64,000 bases of DNA, from positions 1,178,001-1,242,000 of the forward strand of contig NZ_AP019829.2 in assembly GCF_007990545.2 (NCBI RefSeq), given 5' to 3'. How positions within the stretch are numbered: the stretch's first letter is position 1; every line of letters starts with the position of its first letter. A model generated the notes under the pieces. It was not told the origin of the DNA and did no database searches. It worked only from the letters and a program-made list of their open reading frames with translations. Positions 1-9,176 of this stretch are shown piece after piece. Source of the stretch: Leptotrichia wadei. GTDB lineage: Bacteria > Fusobacteriota > Fusobacteriia > Fusobacteriales > Leptotrichiaceae. Both the position numbers and the translations under genes were made by a program.

Positions 1-2
1 AT

Positions 3-137
3 TATGAAATAAAAAACGGAAACAACGACATACAATCTGGAAATTTTATTTTTTTGTTTTTATTCAATTTATTACTCCTATCAAAAATTTTATTTCATGG
101 CACTATATTTAGATTAATAATTTTTTATTTATACTAA
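3..137 (+). other. possible 3' end of a gene cut by the window edge
   Basis: One frame is open from the window edge to a TAA at 135-137. It begins with a polar, protein-like stretch (YEIKNGNNDIQSGN) and ends in a hydrophobic segment of about 25 residues, as a C-terminal membrane anchor would. There is no similarity I recognise, and such an AT-rich open stretch can arise by chance. Confidence 0.2.
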
Positions 138-185
138 TTCTAATTTAAATAATGAATCTAATATAAATTTAAAAAGTTGACGGAG

Positions 186-301
186 CTTTTATTTGTTCAA
201 CTACGACTGTCTGACGACTGAAAGGAGGAGTTTCGTAGTTGGGCGAATAAAAGTCGTAGTCTAGCCATAGGTGCAGGATTTGCGGCAATGAGCAATCCTG
301 C
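186..301 (+). other. structured intergenic segment: two hairpins, protein-like remnant
   Basis: This is the only non-AT-rich part of the 545-bp gap before uvrB. Bases 186-206 and 233-253 form a long inverted repeat (CTTTTATTTGTTCAACTACG against CGTAGTTGGGCGAATAAAAG). A second hairpin pairs GCAGGATT (273-280) with AATCCTGC (294-301). One frame across the second arm also reads as a protein-like peptide (SLAIGAGFAAMSNPAKIKKK) ending at a TAA near 337, but it has no start codon and is preceded by a stop. It may be a structured RNA or a decayed gene end. Nothing was recognised in the rest of 1-545. Confidence 0.35.
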
Positions 302-545
302 AAAAATAAAGAAAAAACATAATAAAAATTGTTATTAAACAAAATAATCTAATACTAAATCTCATTAGAAAATAAAAGCTATGTCAAGAACAAGAAGTTT
401 TAATTCCTTACTAAAAAGTATGCAATCCAAAATTTGTTAAACATTCGCTATTAAATGGAAAATATATAGTATAATCTCTCTACTTAAAATAATTGGTATA
501 AATAAAATTCAAAATAACTTGTTTTAATATTATAAAAATAAAAAA

Positions 546-2519
546 TTACAGTTCAATTAACAACTTTTTCAATTCATTCATTTTATCCCTTAATTTAATA
601 GCTTCCTCAAAATTAAGCTCTTCAGCCAATTTCTTGATTTGTTTGTCGAGTTTTTTAATTTCCTTTTCCACCTCTTTTTCACTCTTATACTGCTTAATTG
701 CTTTGTTTGCTTCATTTTCTTTTTCAATTTCATAGTCTACGATTGACTCTGCGATTTCTCTTACGATTGATTTTGGATTAATATTGTTTTCCAAGTTGTA
801 TTTTTCCTGAACTTCACGCCGTCTGTTTACTTCGTCAATGGCTTCCTGCATAGAGCCTGTTATTCTGTCGGCATACAGGATAACATGTCCTTCCACGTTT
901 CTTGCGGCACGTCCCATTGTCTGAATTAAAGATCTTCTAGAACGTAAATATCCTTCCTTGTCTGCTTCCAAAATTGCCACTAATGAAACTTCTGGAATAT
1001 CCAGCCCTTCCCGTAGCAAGTTTATTCCAACCAGAACATCAAATTCACCTTTTCTCAAGCCTCTTATTATCTCTGTTCTTTCTAGCGTATCAATGTCAGA
1101 GTGCATATATTTTACTTTTATTCCATATTCCAAATAGTAATCTGTCAGTTCTTCTGCCATTTTTTTTGTCAAGGTTGTAACTAAAATTCGTTCTTTTCTT
1201 GCTGTTCTTGTTTTTATTTCATCTATCAAGTCATCAATTTGATTTTTTGTTTCACGAATATCGATACTTGGCTCTACAATTCCTGTTGGACGGACAAGCT
1301 GCTCTACAACTTCACCATTTGAATGTTCCAGCTCGTAATCACTTGGAGTGGCTGAAATATACACAGCTTGTGGAACTTTTTCAAAAAATTCCTCAAATTT
1401 CAACGGACGGTTGTCGTAAGCGCTTGGAAGCCTAAATCCATTGTCAATTAAAGACTGCTTTCTTGCCCTATCTCCCTTATACATCCCATTTATCTGTGGA
1501 ACTGAAATGTGCGACTCGTCCAGAAATACGACTAAATCCTCTGGAAAATAGTCAATTAATGTATCAGGTGCTTCTCCTTCACTCTTCCCAGTCAAATACC
1601 TAGAATAGTTTTCCACTCCTTTACAATACCCGATTTCCTCAATCATTTCCAAATCATACTTTGTTCTTTGCTCAATTCTTTGTGCTTCCAGCAATTTTCC
1701 CTCTTTCTGGAAAAAATGCACTCTTTCTTCCATTTCCTTTTTTATTGCCTCGAACATCACTTTTGTATCTTCATTTGTCAAATAGTGAGTTGCAGGCATT
1801 ATTGTGATTCTTTTTATATTTCTAATTTTCTGTCCAGTAAGCGTATTAATCTCTGAAATGCTTTCCAAATCATCTCCAAAAAATTCAAAACGGTACCCTG
1901 TATCCTGATAAGACGGATGTAAATCAAGAATATCACCTTTCACACGAAATTTTCCACGCTCAAATGCAATATCGTTTCTCTCATATCTAAGTGAAATCAG
2001 CCTTTTTATAAGCTCATTTCTCTCAAACCCTGTCTCTACATCAATCGGAATTGATCTCTTTTTATATGCCTCTGGCGACCCCAATCCATAAATTGCCGAA
2101 ACAGAAGCCACAATAATAACATCTCTTCTGTTCAAAAGTGCCGCTGTCGCTGCATGCCGCAATTTATCAATCTCATCATTAATTGAAGAGTCTTTTTCAA
2201 TATATGTATCAGTTTGCATAATATACGCTTCAGGCTGGTAATAATCGTAATAAGACACAAAATATTCAACAGCATTTTCAGGAAAAAACTGCTTATATTC
2301 ATTGTAAAGCTGTGCTGCGAGTGTCTTGTTTGGTGCCATTATCAAAGCTGGACGATTTATTTTTTCAATAACATTCGCAACTGTAAATGTCTTTCCTGAA
2401 CCCGTAACCCCAAGCAAAATCTGATCTGTAATACCATTTTCCAAGTTTTCTACAATTTTTTGGATAGCCTGAGGCTGATCTCCAGTCGGCTGAAATTTTG
2501 AATGTATTTTAAAATCCAT
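546..2519 (-). CDS. uvrB: UvrABC system protein B
   Basis: DNA-damage recognition helicase subunit of the UvrABC nucleotide excision repair complex, which loads onto the lesion after UvrA and recruits UvrC. The 657-residue product carries the Walker A motif GVTGSGKT near residue 38, the [10 protein letters not shown] beta-hairpin that inserts behind the lesion, the DESH helicase box, helicase motifs V-VI ending QTMGRAARN, and the C-terminal UVR motif ([21 protein letters not shown]) that contacts UvrC. Length is normal for the family. I place the start at the ATG at 2519 because an AAAGGAGG ribosome site lies just upstream, inside the longer open frame that begins at 2540. The neighbouring PIN-like gene upstream ends 29 bases away, so cotranscription is possible. 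Confidence 0.97.
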   Translation of the reverse strand: MDFKIHSKFQPTGDQPQAIQKIVENLENGITDQILLGVTGSGKTFTVANVIEKINRPALIMAPNKTLAAQLYNEYKQFFPENAVEYFVSYYDYYQPEAYIMQTDTYIEKDSSINDEIDKLRHAATAALLNRRDVIIVASVSAIYGLGSPEAYKKRSIPIDVETGFERNELIKRLISLRYERNDIAFERGKFRVKGDILDLHPSYQDTGYRFEFFGDDLESISEINTLTGQKIRNIKRITIMPATHYLTNEDTKVMFEAIKKEMEERVHFFQKEGKLLEAQRIEQRTKYDLEMIEEIGYCKGVENYSRYLTGKSEGEAPDTLIDYFPEDLVVFLDESHISVPQINGMYKGDRARKQSLIDNGFRLPSAYDNRPLKFEEFFEKVPQAVYISATPSDYELEHSNGEVVEQLVRPTGIVEPSIDIRETKNQIDDLIDEIKTRTARKERILVTTLTKKMAEELTDYYLEYGIKVKYMHSDIDTLERTEIIRGLRKGEFDVLVGINLLREGLDIPEVSLVAILEADKEGYLRSRRSLIQTMGRAARNVEGHVILYADRITGSMQEAIDEVNRRREVQEKYNLENNINPKSIVREIAESIVDYEIEKENEANKAIKQYKSEKEVEKEIKKLDKQIKKLAEELNFEEAIKLRDKMNELKKLLIEL

Positions 2520-2548
2520 TTCTATTTTTCCTCCTTTCAATATAAACT

Positions 2549-3892
2549 TTATTTGTTACTTATAAAATTTACTATTTCTGTATATATTTTATCTGCTAAT
2601 TTATTATAATAAAATTTACTATTCCTCGTTCTCTTTCTCTCTCTCGTTAGCATTTCTTCTGATTCTAATTTTTCTATCATTAACGGTATATTTTTGCTAA
2701 TTTTTTTATTCTTATGTTTATAATTTTTTGTATAAGTTTTTATATTTTTTTCATAAACAGGGATTCTATACTTTTCAAAAAAACAAAACTTTTTTATTTT
2801 ATTAAAATTTATAATTTCATTCAGTCCTTCATCTGCTGATAAAATTACAGGAAGTTGTATTTTCCCATTTTTATGTTCTTTAATATTAATTTCTTGTAGT
2901 ATTCTTAAATGAGACAAATCCCACACCATTCCCTTAATATAACCTTTAATTTTTTCAATTTCTATTTTTTCTTTAGTATTTCTTAAATTTTTGTTTATCT
3001 TTCCAAAAAATTTTTGATTTTCTGCATCTAACAAATAAGTTATACATAGTAAAGTTTCATTTTCCATATAATAATATAATTCATTATTTATAAAATTAAT
3101 TAATTCTTCTATTCTTTTATTAATATTAGGTATTGTTATTTTTATATAAAATGATTTTAAAATTAAACAATATATTAACAAATTTCTATCTACATATTGA
3201 TTTTTAATTTCTCTTATATGACTTATTCTATTCTTAATATTTTTTACTCTTTGTTTTCGTTTTATTATATATATTATTCTATTTTTAATATTGTTTACTA
3301 CCTGTTTTAGTGTTATGTCCTTCAATTTTTTTTTATAACCAAAATTAATAAGATATTCTACTGAATTTACGCTATCTAAAATTATTTCTTCATCTATTTC
3401 TTTATCTCTCATTATACTTTCTATGATGTATAAATTACAAGAACCTAATAAAAAATTTTCACGTTTTTTGTCTAAATCTTCTATTATTCTAACTATATCC
3501 AATTTTAATTTTTCATCTTCCTTTGTTAATTGATTTTTATAAAATCTATCTAAATAACTGACTATATTAGTATCCATTTCAACAACATAATCTATATCTC
3601 GTAATTTATTAAAAAATTTTCTTTTTTCATAATCAGCTAATTTACTAACTATTATCTTTCCTTGATTATTTGGCAACTTAAAAATTTTGGAATCTTCTAT
3701 CTGATTATCTTCAAAAGAAATAATCTCTAAATCTTTCATTATTAACTGCAAATCTTTCTCTAAACCTTCTAATTCAAATGGAATAAATCCATTATTTATA
3801 TCTTTTTTTAAATTTTTAAATTTTAATTCAGGATTTAACGAATCCAATACTTGTGAAATCAAAATTCTAAATAAATATTCTTCTTTTTCCAT
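2549..3892 (-). CDS. PIN-like domain protein of unknown function
   Basis: A 447-residue, very Lys/Asn/Ile-rich protein that I do not recognise as a whole. Four spaced acidic motifs match the PIN ribonuclease fold in order: [12 protein letters not shown] (Asp107), LYIIESIM (Glu158), WDLSHLRIL (Asp325) and [10 protein letters not shown] (Asp354). The region between Glu158 and Asp325 is unusually long and predicted helical. PIN domains are metal-dependent RNases, often toxins or RNA-processing enzymes; that role here is inference from motifs. The ATG overlaps the era stop codon by one base (TAATG), implying translational coupling to era. Its composition is more AT-rich than era and uvrB on either side, which suggests acquisition. 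It could instead be a structural protein with chance motifs. Confidence 0.6.
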   Translation of the reverse strand: MEKEEYLFRILISQVLDSLNPELKFKNLKKDINNGFIPFELEGLEKDLQLIMKDLEIISFEDNQIEDSKIFKLPNNQGKIIVSKLADYEKRKFFNKLRDIDYVVEMDTNIVSYLDRFYKNQLTKEDEKLKLDIVRIIEDLDKKRENFLLGSCNLYIIESIMRDKEIDEEIILDSVNSVEYLINFGYKKKLKDITLKQVVNNIKNRIIYIIKRKQRVKNIKNRISHIREIKNQYVDRNLLIYCLILKSFYIKITIPNINKRIEELINFINNELYYYMENETLLCITYLLDAENQKFFGKINKNLRNTKEKIEIEKIKGYIKGMVWDLSHLRILQEINIKEHKNGKIQLPVILSADEGLNEIINFNKIKKFCFFEKYRIPVYEKNIKTYTKNYKHKNKKISKNIPLMIEKLESEEMLTRERKRTRNSKFYYNKLADKIYTEIVNFISNK

Positions 3893-4773
3893 TATTTCCC
3901 ATACCCCATTTCATCAAGAAATTTCTTATTTTTTCTCCACTTCTTCTTAACTTTCACCCACAATTTTAAATTGACTTTCAAATCAATCAGATGCTCAATT
4001 TCCCGTCTAGCCTCTATCCCAATTTTCTTAAGCATAGCCCCATCTTTTCCAATAATAATACCTTTTTGACTATCTCTTTCAACATAAATATTTATATCAT
4101 ATTTCCTAATTGTAGGCTTTGTTTCCACATTAATAATCTCCACAGCTACACTATGCGGAATTTCATCTTTCGTATGATGTAAAATTTTTTCTCTGACTGT
4201 TTCCACAACGATTTTATTTACTGGCAAATCTGTATAGTAATCTTCTGGATAAAACCACACATCATTTGACAAGTATTTCTCAGCAACTTCAAATATTTTA
4301 TGAATCCCAATCGCATATTCCGCCGTAAGAGTTATTATTTCATCAAACTCTCCCAATTTTTCACGAATTTCCTTTTTCTTCTCCTCAATTTCCTCATCCG
4401 ACATTTTATCAATTTTATTAATGACAAGAACAATCGGTGTTTTCACACTTCTCACATTTTCATTGACAAAAATATCTCCAGTCGAAATTTCCTGTGTTCC
4501 ATCCAGCATAAACATTATCAAATCCACATTTTCAAGTGCTTCCAATGCCACATTTGTCATGTGTTCCCCAAGTAAATGCTTAGGTTTGTGAATCCCTGGT
4601 GTATCTACAAATATAAACTGATTTTCTCCAATATTTACAATCCCTTTTATCTGATCCCTAGTCGTTCCAGCCTTATCCGACACAATCGCAACCTTTTCCT
4701 TCACAAGCTTATTCATAAGCGTAGACTTCCCAACATTTGGACGCCCAACAATTGTTATAAATCCTGACTTCAT
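3892..4773 (-). CDS. era: GTPase Era
   Basis: Essential Ras-like GTPase that binds the 3' end of 16S rRNA and helps mature the 30S subunit. The 293-residue product has G1 GRPNVGKS (residues 9-16), G3 DTPG, G4 NKID, and a C-terminal KH domain with the loop GIIIGKDGAMLKKIG, all in the usual order and length. The start follows a GGAGAAAG ribosome site five bases upstream. Its stop codon overlaps the start of the PIN-like gene, so the two are probably translated from one message. About 650 bases without a gene separate it from the next gene upstream. Confidence 0.97.
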   Translation of the reverse strand: MKSGFITIVGRPNVGKSTLMNKLVKEKVAIVSDKAGTTRDQIKGIVNIGENQFIFVDTPGIHKPKHLLGEHMTNVALEALENVDLIMFMLDGTQEISTGDIFVNENVRSVKTPIVLVINKIDKMSDEEIEEKKKEIREKLGEFDEIITLTAEYAIGIHKIFEVAEKYLSNDVWFYPEDYYTDLPVNKIVVETVREKILHHTKDEIPHSVAVEIINVETKPTIRKYDINIYVERDSQKGIIIGKDGAMLKKIGIEARREIEHLIDLKVNLKLWVKVKKKWRKNKKFLDEMGYGK

Positions 4774-4959
4774 TCTTTCTCCAATTCTATTTTTTTAATT
4801 TAATTATGATAATAAATTTATTTAACAATTTATTTTATAAATTCAATTCTTAAATGTTTAACTAAGTAATTTTTATCTAAATAACAGTTTTTTTGGATAA
4901 AATAATTTGTTGTTAATAAATATTTTTTCTATAATTTATATATTTTTTTTCATATGTAA

Positions 4960-5326
4960 AAGGGAGCAGACACCATTCCCTTTTATTTCGCAATATTAGT
5001 TATTTTAATTTCTTCTATAATATTTTTAGATATAGGCGAAAGTGCTACGCACCAATCCCAGCTTGTCTAAGCATTTTTAATTTAATTACAACAATTATTT
5101 TGATTAGAAAATTATAATTATTCAAAATAATATGTAAAAACTTTAATAAGCAAAATTTCGTTTAAAGAAAAATAGCTGTTTGAGCTTTTGGAATAATTTT
5201 AAGTTGTATAAAGTTGTTTGTATTAGAATAATATAAATTCAAAAGCGAGTTCTATTTTTCTTTTATAAGAAAGTTTTGCGTTAAGCGTGGGTGCAGAGAG
5301 ATGGCGTCTGATCTCCCTACTTAAAT
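4960..5326. repeat. MITE-like element with related inverted hairpin ends
   Basis: The left end (4963-4986) and the inverted right end (5301-5325) share the pattern GGGAG(AT)CAGAC(A/G)CCAT, each inside its own hairpin whose loop reads ATGG(C/T)GTCTG. Between them are further stems: TTTCGC/GCGAAA near 4989 and 5037, and AAAGAAAAATAG (from 5165) against CTATTTTTCTTT (from 5250). The layout suggests a non-autonomous mobile element or a pair of structured RNAs in opposite orientation. No coding frame is convincing. The rest of the 4774-5429 gap is plain AT-rich spacer. Confidence 0.45.
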
Positions 5327-5429
5327 AAACTTAAAATAATAAAACTAAAATAATCTAAACTTATGAAAATTACTTTGTTGAATATTTAAAGAAAAAACTT
5401 ATAAAGTAAGTTATTAAAAAATCTATTTT

Positions 5430-5765
5430 TTATATTTTTTTAACAAATTCCGATTTCAGCTTCATCGCACCAAAACCATCTATTTTACAGTCAATATTAT
5501 GAATCCCATCATCAATTAATCTGATATTTTTAACTTTTGTCCCTCTCTTTAAATCTGATGAAGCACCTTTTACTTTTAAATCCTTTATAATCGTAACATT
5601 ATCTCCATTTTGCAAGATATTTCCATTTGCATCTTTTACTACAGCTTCATCACTGCTTTCTTCTTCAGTTTCTGCCCATTCGTAAAAGCATTCTGGGCAA
5701 ACTAGCATATTTCCATCCTCATAAACGTATTCTGACCCACATTTTGGACATTTTGGTAAACTCAT
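5430..5765 (-). CDS. PhnA/YjdM-type zinc-ribbon protein
   Basis: Small cytosolic protein of 111 residues with an N-terminal zinc ribbon (CPKCGSEY near residue 6, VCPECFYEW near residue 23) followed by the compact beta domain typical of the PhnA/YjdM family, containing [23 protein letters not shown]. The family's molecular role is not settled; the old link to phosphonoacetate hydrolase is not supported for most members. Length and domain order are normal. The start is set by an AAAGGATGAT ribosome site. It stands alone, with gaps of about 100 bp upstream and 650 bp downstream. Confidence 0.93.
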   Translation of the reverse strand: MSLPKCPKCGSEYVYEDGNMLVCPECFYEWAETEEESSDEAVVKDANGNILQNGDNVTIIKDLKVKGASSDLKRGTKVKNIRLIDDGIHNIDCKIDGFGAMKLKSEFVKKI

Positions 5766-5870
5766 ATTTTATCATCCTTTCAAATTTTCATAGTTATTTA
5801 TTATTATATCACGAAATGAAGAGTTAGAAAACATATTTATTATTTTTATTTTCAACTTACAATCTTTATC

Positions 5871-7505
5871 TTAATTTTCATTTATATTAATTTTTGCAGT
5901 AAATAAAGGCATTATAAAAAGCGTTATGAAAAATAATACTCCATAATACAAAAAAACTGTCCACAAAGGAGCTTTTCCATTGATATTAATCTGTAAAAGC
6001 GGTATTTTGCTTCCAGCATAAATAAATCCTTCAAATGCTTTAAAAATAATTTCTGTTACAAAAACAACTATGCCATTAAATAATGATAATTTAAAAATAT
6101 TTAAAAGTACGGCAAAAAATAGGCACTGGATAACAACTGTTCCAATTGGAATTCCTACAATGTTCAGTAAAAATGAGAATAACGGCAATTTTTCAAAATA
6201 ATATAAAAATAGCGGAATACTTGTGATTTGGATTGTCAGGCTTAAAAATATCAAATCTACAGTATTTCTTAAAACTTCATTTTTTATTTTATCCAAAACT
6301 TTTTCCTGATAAAGTTTCTTAAATTCAGGATTTACAAAGATTATCGCTACAACTGCGGCATAGGAAAGCTGCATTGAAATATCAAAAACTGAATAGGGAT
6401 TTAACACGATTATGACAATAAATGACACCAGCAAAGATTTTTTACTTTCCTCCTGTTCAAAAAGGATTCTTGCTAAAATCATCATAGCTCCCATAATATA
6501 AGCACGTAAAATCCCTGGTGAAAATCCGATTAATGCACAATAAAAAGTAAGTGCCGCAAGTGCCATTAAATACTTAAACCTGTATCCTAACGACAACCCA
6601 TCCAAAATTTTAACAATCCCAATCACAACCAGACTTATGTGAGTCCCAGAAATTACAATTAAATGAGCCAGCCCCGTGTATTTAAACTTTTCTTTCATAT
6701 CTTTAGAAACTTCTGCTTTTTCCCCTAAAACTGCAGCACGTGAAAAAGCATACAAATTTTCATCAGTTATAAACAATTCATCAAAAATATTCAAGATATA
6801 TTTCCGAACTCCATTCAGCCGTGATTCCTTGTATCCTAAAATTTTCCCATCAATTTTAACATTTCCATTTTTACTTATAACCTTCCTAATTTTGTACCGC
6901 ATAAGATAAAATCCATATTCCAGACCCTTTTTATTCTCAATGCCCGCCTGATTTTTCAAATATTTATTATTAACTTTTAGAACACTCCCACGATTCCCAT
7001 CAATTTTAACATAAAGCACCTTTTCCCCAGCAAGCTCTCCTTTAAAAGTAACAAAATTTAGATAAAACAAAAACAAAACAATACCTGCTAAAATCAACAT
7101 CCCAAATTGCCAAGCTCTTTTTACTTCTTCAATTCCAATTTCCATACAAAAAAACTTTTTTAAATTTTTCCTTCTTCGCAAAAGTTCGGATTTTATATAT
7201 CTTTTCCTCGCTACTTTTTCCCTCTGTTTTTTCATTTCCAAAATATATTTATCAAATTCACTATTTTCAAATTTATTTGAATGTTCATTATTTTTTATAT
7301 TTTCTTTATTTTTTAAATTTTCATTGGCTTCATTATTTTTATTAACCTTTATATTTTCAACATTCCTAAAATTTTCATTTCTTTTTGAATCTTCATTTTT
7401 ATTTGATTTTTTCACTATTCTACGAAAACTTACATTTTTAAAATCTCTTTTTTTATTACTTTTCTCTACTATTCCATTGTCCCCAATATTTTCCCCTTTT
7501 TTCAT
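5871..7505 (-). CDS. comEC: ComEC/Rec2-family competence membrane protein
   Basis: Inner-membrane channel protein expected to pass single-stranded DNA into the cytosol during transformation. The 544-residue product has a highly charged, Lys/Asn/Glu-rich N-terminal region (about residues 1-120), one membrane segment near 135-155, a soluble OB-like region, and the multi-spanning Competence domain with the conserved GLAHLIVISGTHISLV motif (about residue 278) and GFSPGILRAYIMG. It ends after the last membrane segment and lacks the C-terminal metallo-beta-lactamase domain found in many ComEC proteins. The start is one base after the stop of the pilin-like gene (TAAGATG), with the ribosome site inside that gene, so the two are coupled. 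The low-complexity N-terminus is unusual for the family. Confidence 0.9.
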   Translation of the reverse strand: MKKGENIGDNGIVEKSNKKRDFKNVSFRRIVKKSNKNEDSKRNENFRNVENIKVNKNNEANENLKNKENIKNNEHSNKFENSEFDKYILEMKKQREKVARKRYIKSELLRRRKNLKKFFCMEIGIEEVKRAWQFGMLILAGIVLFLFYLNFVTFKGELAGEKVLYVKIDGNRGSVLKVNNKYLKNQAGIENKKGLEYGFYLMRYKIRKVISKNGNVKIDGKILGYKESRLNGVRKYILNIFDELFITDENLYAFSRAAVLGEKAEVSKDMKEKFKYTGLAHLIVISGTHISLVVIGIVKILDGLSLGYRFKYLMALAALTFYCALIGFSPGILRAYIMGAMMILARILFEQEESKKSLLVSFIVIIVLNPYSVFDISMQLSYAAVVAIIFVNPEFKKLYQEKVLDKIKNEVLRNTVDLIFLSLTIQITSIPLFLYYFEKLPLFSFLLNIVGIPIGTVVIQCLFFAVLLNIFKLSLFNGIVVFVTEIIFKAFEGFIYAGSKIPLLQININGKAPLWTVFLYYGVLFFITLFIMPLFTAKININEN

Positions 7506-7506
7506 C

Positions 7507-8052
7507 TTAAATTTCCTCCTCCCACAAATTAGCCTTTAAATAGTCATCCGAAAGATTAATCGGCTTTTTAGCTCGATAAATACTTATAATCGGATATTTT
7601 GCCGCATTTATTGTATTTGTGGAAATTCTATAATAAATCTTTTCTCCCTTTTTATCCAGCAAATAAACAGAAAATCCCCTTTCAAAATTTCCCTCATTTG
7701 TTGTCCTTCTCCTAAAATCAGCATTTTTATTGGAATTATTTGTCATATAAGATAAGTTTTTGGAAATCTCCATTTTATCAATAATATCCTTTTGCCCATT
7801 TTTTTCATCTAAAAAATAAGCCATCTTTTCAGATATCTTAAAATCCAGCACATATTCCTTCCTATTATGTTGTGCATACTGCTGAATTTTCCTAATAAAC
7901 TGGCTAATATTCCTCTTCTGAATTGCAAACTCCTGATTTTGCCTCTGCTTCTGCAAATTCACAGAAATAACCATAAACAAAATCGCCATAATCGAAATGT
8001 ACAGCAAAACCTCAATAAGCGTAAACCCATTGCTATCCCCTTTTATTTTCAT
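7507..8052 (-). CDS. type IV pilin-like (pseudopilin) protein
   Basis: A 181-residue protein with a classic prepilin leader: a short charged peptide ending SNG, then FTLIEVLLYISIMAILFMV, where prepilin peptidase cuts before Phe and Glu5 is retained. The rest is a soluble C-terminal domain with no further similarity I recognise. Such minor pilins build the pseudopilus used in DNA uptake or type II secretion. Coupling to comEC argues for DNA uptake. The start follows a GGGGGAG ribosome site. Its upstream region is shared divergently with the Hsp70 cluster. Confidence 0.88.
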   Translation of the reverse strand: MKIKGDSNGFTLIEVLLYISIMAILFMVISVNLQKQRQNQEFAIQKRNISQFIRKIQQYAQHNRKEYVLDFKISEKMAYFLDEKNGQKDIIDKMEISKNLSYMTNNSNKNADFRRRTTNEGNFERGFSVYLLDKKGEKIYYRISTNTINAAKYPIISIYRAKKPINLSDDYLKANLWEEEI

Positions 8053-8439
8053 TTTTCTCCCCCTGAAATTAATCTAATTATTGAAACTATTTTTAATTAT
8101 ATTATACAACATTTTTTCAAAAAATCAAATTATTTTTAAAATTTTATTAATTTAATATAAAAATAAAACATTTGATAATTAAAAATTTGAAATCAAAAAT
8201 AATATAAAACTTAAATTAAAACTTTTTAGAAATTTTGAAAAATATGCTATAATTTTATAGAAATATTTTTAATTTGAACTTAAGCTACATTTATGCTATT
8301 CCTTGTTAAAATAATAAATTTGTTAGAATTTCTGCTTTTAAATTGGAATTTAGTATTAAATAGCAAAATCGTTCGATATTAAAATTTTGAAAAAATTTGT
8401 TAAAACAAAAATATCTTATAGAGAAAAGGAATGATTAAT
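8053..8439. other. divergent intergenic region, no gene
   Basis: A 387-bp, almost purely A/T spacer between the leftward pilin-like gene and the rightward J-like/Hsp70 cluster. Besides one extended -10 element facing right, I see no gene, no strong hairpin and no repeat. Confidence 0.5.
8246..8253 (+). promoter_or_regulatory. extended -10 promoter for the J-like/Hsp70 cluster
   Basis: TATAAT at 8248-8253 is preceded by GC after a T, giving the extended form TGCTATAAT. No good -35 hexamer is visible at 16-18 bases upstream. It would give a leader of about 180 bases before the first start codon. Confidence 0.45.
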
Positions 8440-9101
8440 ATGACAAAAAAATTTAACTACAAACCATTAATTGAATATACAAATTATGAAAAAAAAAATA
8501 TATAAAACCTGAAAAAGCTGGAGATTTAAGGAAAGATATGGAACTTTTTAGAAAAAATGGACAAAATGCTAGAAAAGTTTTTACGGAAATTGCAAAGGCT
8601 TTGGAAGAAAAGACTGATGGATTTCATTTGCAAAAAGTTAGCAGCTGGATGAATCAGGCTCAGATTGCAAGACCTTATCTTTGGGTATTTTTGCGTCAAG
8701 ATGGGGATAGCGATACTGAATCTGGAATTGCTTTGAGAGTTTTTAAAAATGAAAGAACTAGAAAAGTTGGAATTTCGCTTGAAGTGAGTTTTGTTGAAAG
8801 AAAAATTGGGGAAAATACACTTGAGAATCAGAATAAAGTTTTGGAAGTGCCGATTGATGAACCACTTTATTATTTCGTGCAATTTGCGAAAAGTAAGGAA
8901 AACTGTGCTTTGGATAGATTTGAAGGGAATGAAAGTAATAGAAAAAGATTTCTTAAAGAGTGGAAAAATGGGGAAATTAGGAAAGTTTTGGTTAAGTTTG
9001 ATGTGGAAGAGATTGAAAGATTTGAGAGTTTGGATGAGCTAGTTGAGGAATTTTTGAAGGGATTTAAATTGCTTATGCCATTTTATGCTGCTACTCATTA
9101 A
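8440..9101 (+). pseudogene. conserved-looking unknown gene interrupted at an A10 run
   Basis: Translation from ATG 8440 (AAAAGGA site nine bases upstream) gives MTKKFNYKPLIEYTNYEKK and stops at once after a run of ten A at 8489-8498. Adding one A restores a frame of about 220 codons through YIKPEKAGDLRKDMELF to the TAA at 9101. The downstream part is clearly coding: good codon use, and motifs such as SSWMNQAQIARPYLWVFLRQ. The break may be a true mutation, a phase-variable tract, or a site where RNA polymerase slippage makes the full protein. If only the open part is used, translation would begin at ATG 8538. I do not recognise the family; a faint likeness to MrcB N-terminal (DUF3578) domains is not enough to name it. 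It heads the J-like/Hsp70 cluster. Confidence 0.6.
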
Positions 9102-9176
9102 ATAATAAATTTTTTTAATTTTAAAGAGATTCAATACTGCTAAACAAAAGACTAGAAAAATTTGGGAGTGATGATT

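Noticed and set aside
974-2399. Several rightward frames of 60-80 codons over uvrB
   Set aside because: They lie opposite a strongly conserved gene, lack ribosome sites, and read as Leu/Phe/His-rich antisense translations.
8526-8882. Leftward 118-codon frame opposite the frameshifted unknown gene
   Set aside because: No ribosome site and a Ser/Phe/Ile-rich antisense composition; the rightward frame has clear coding character.
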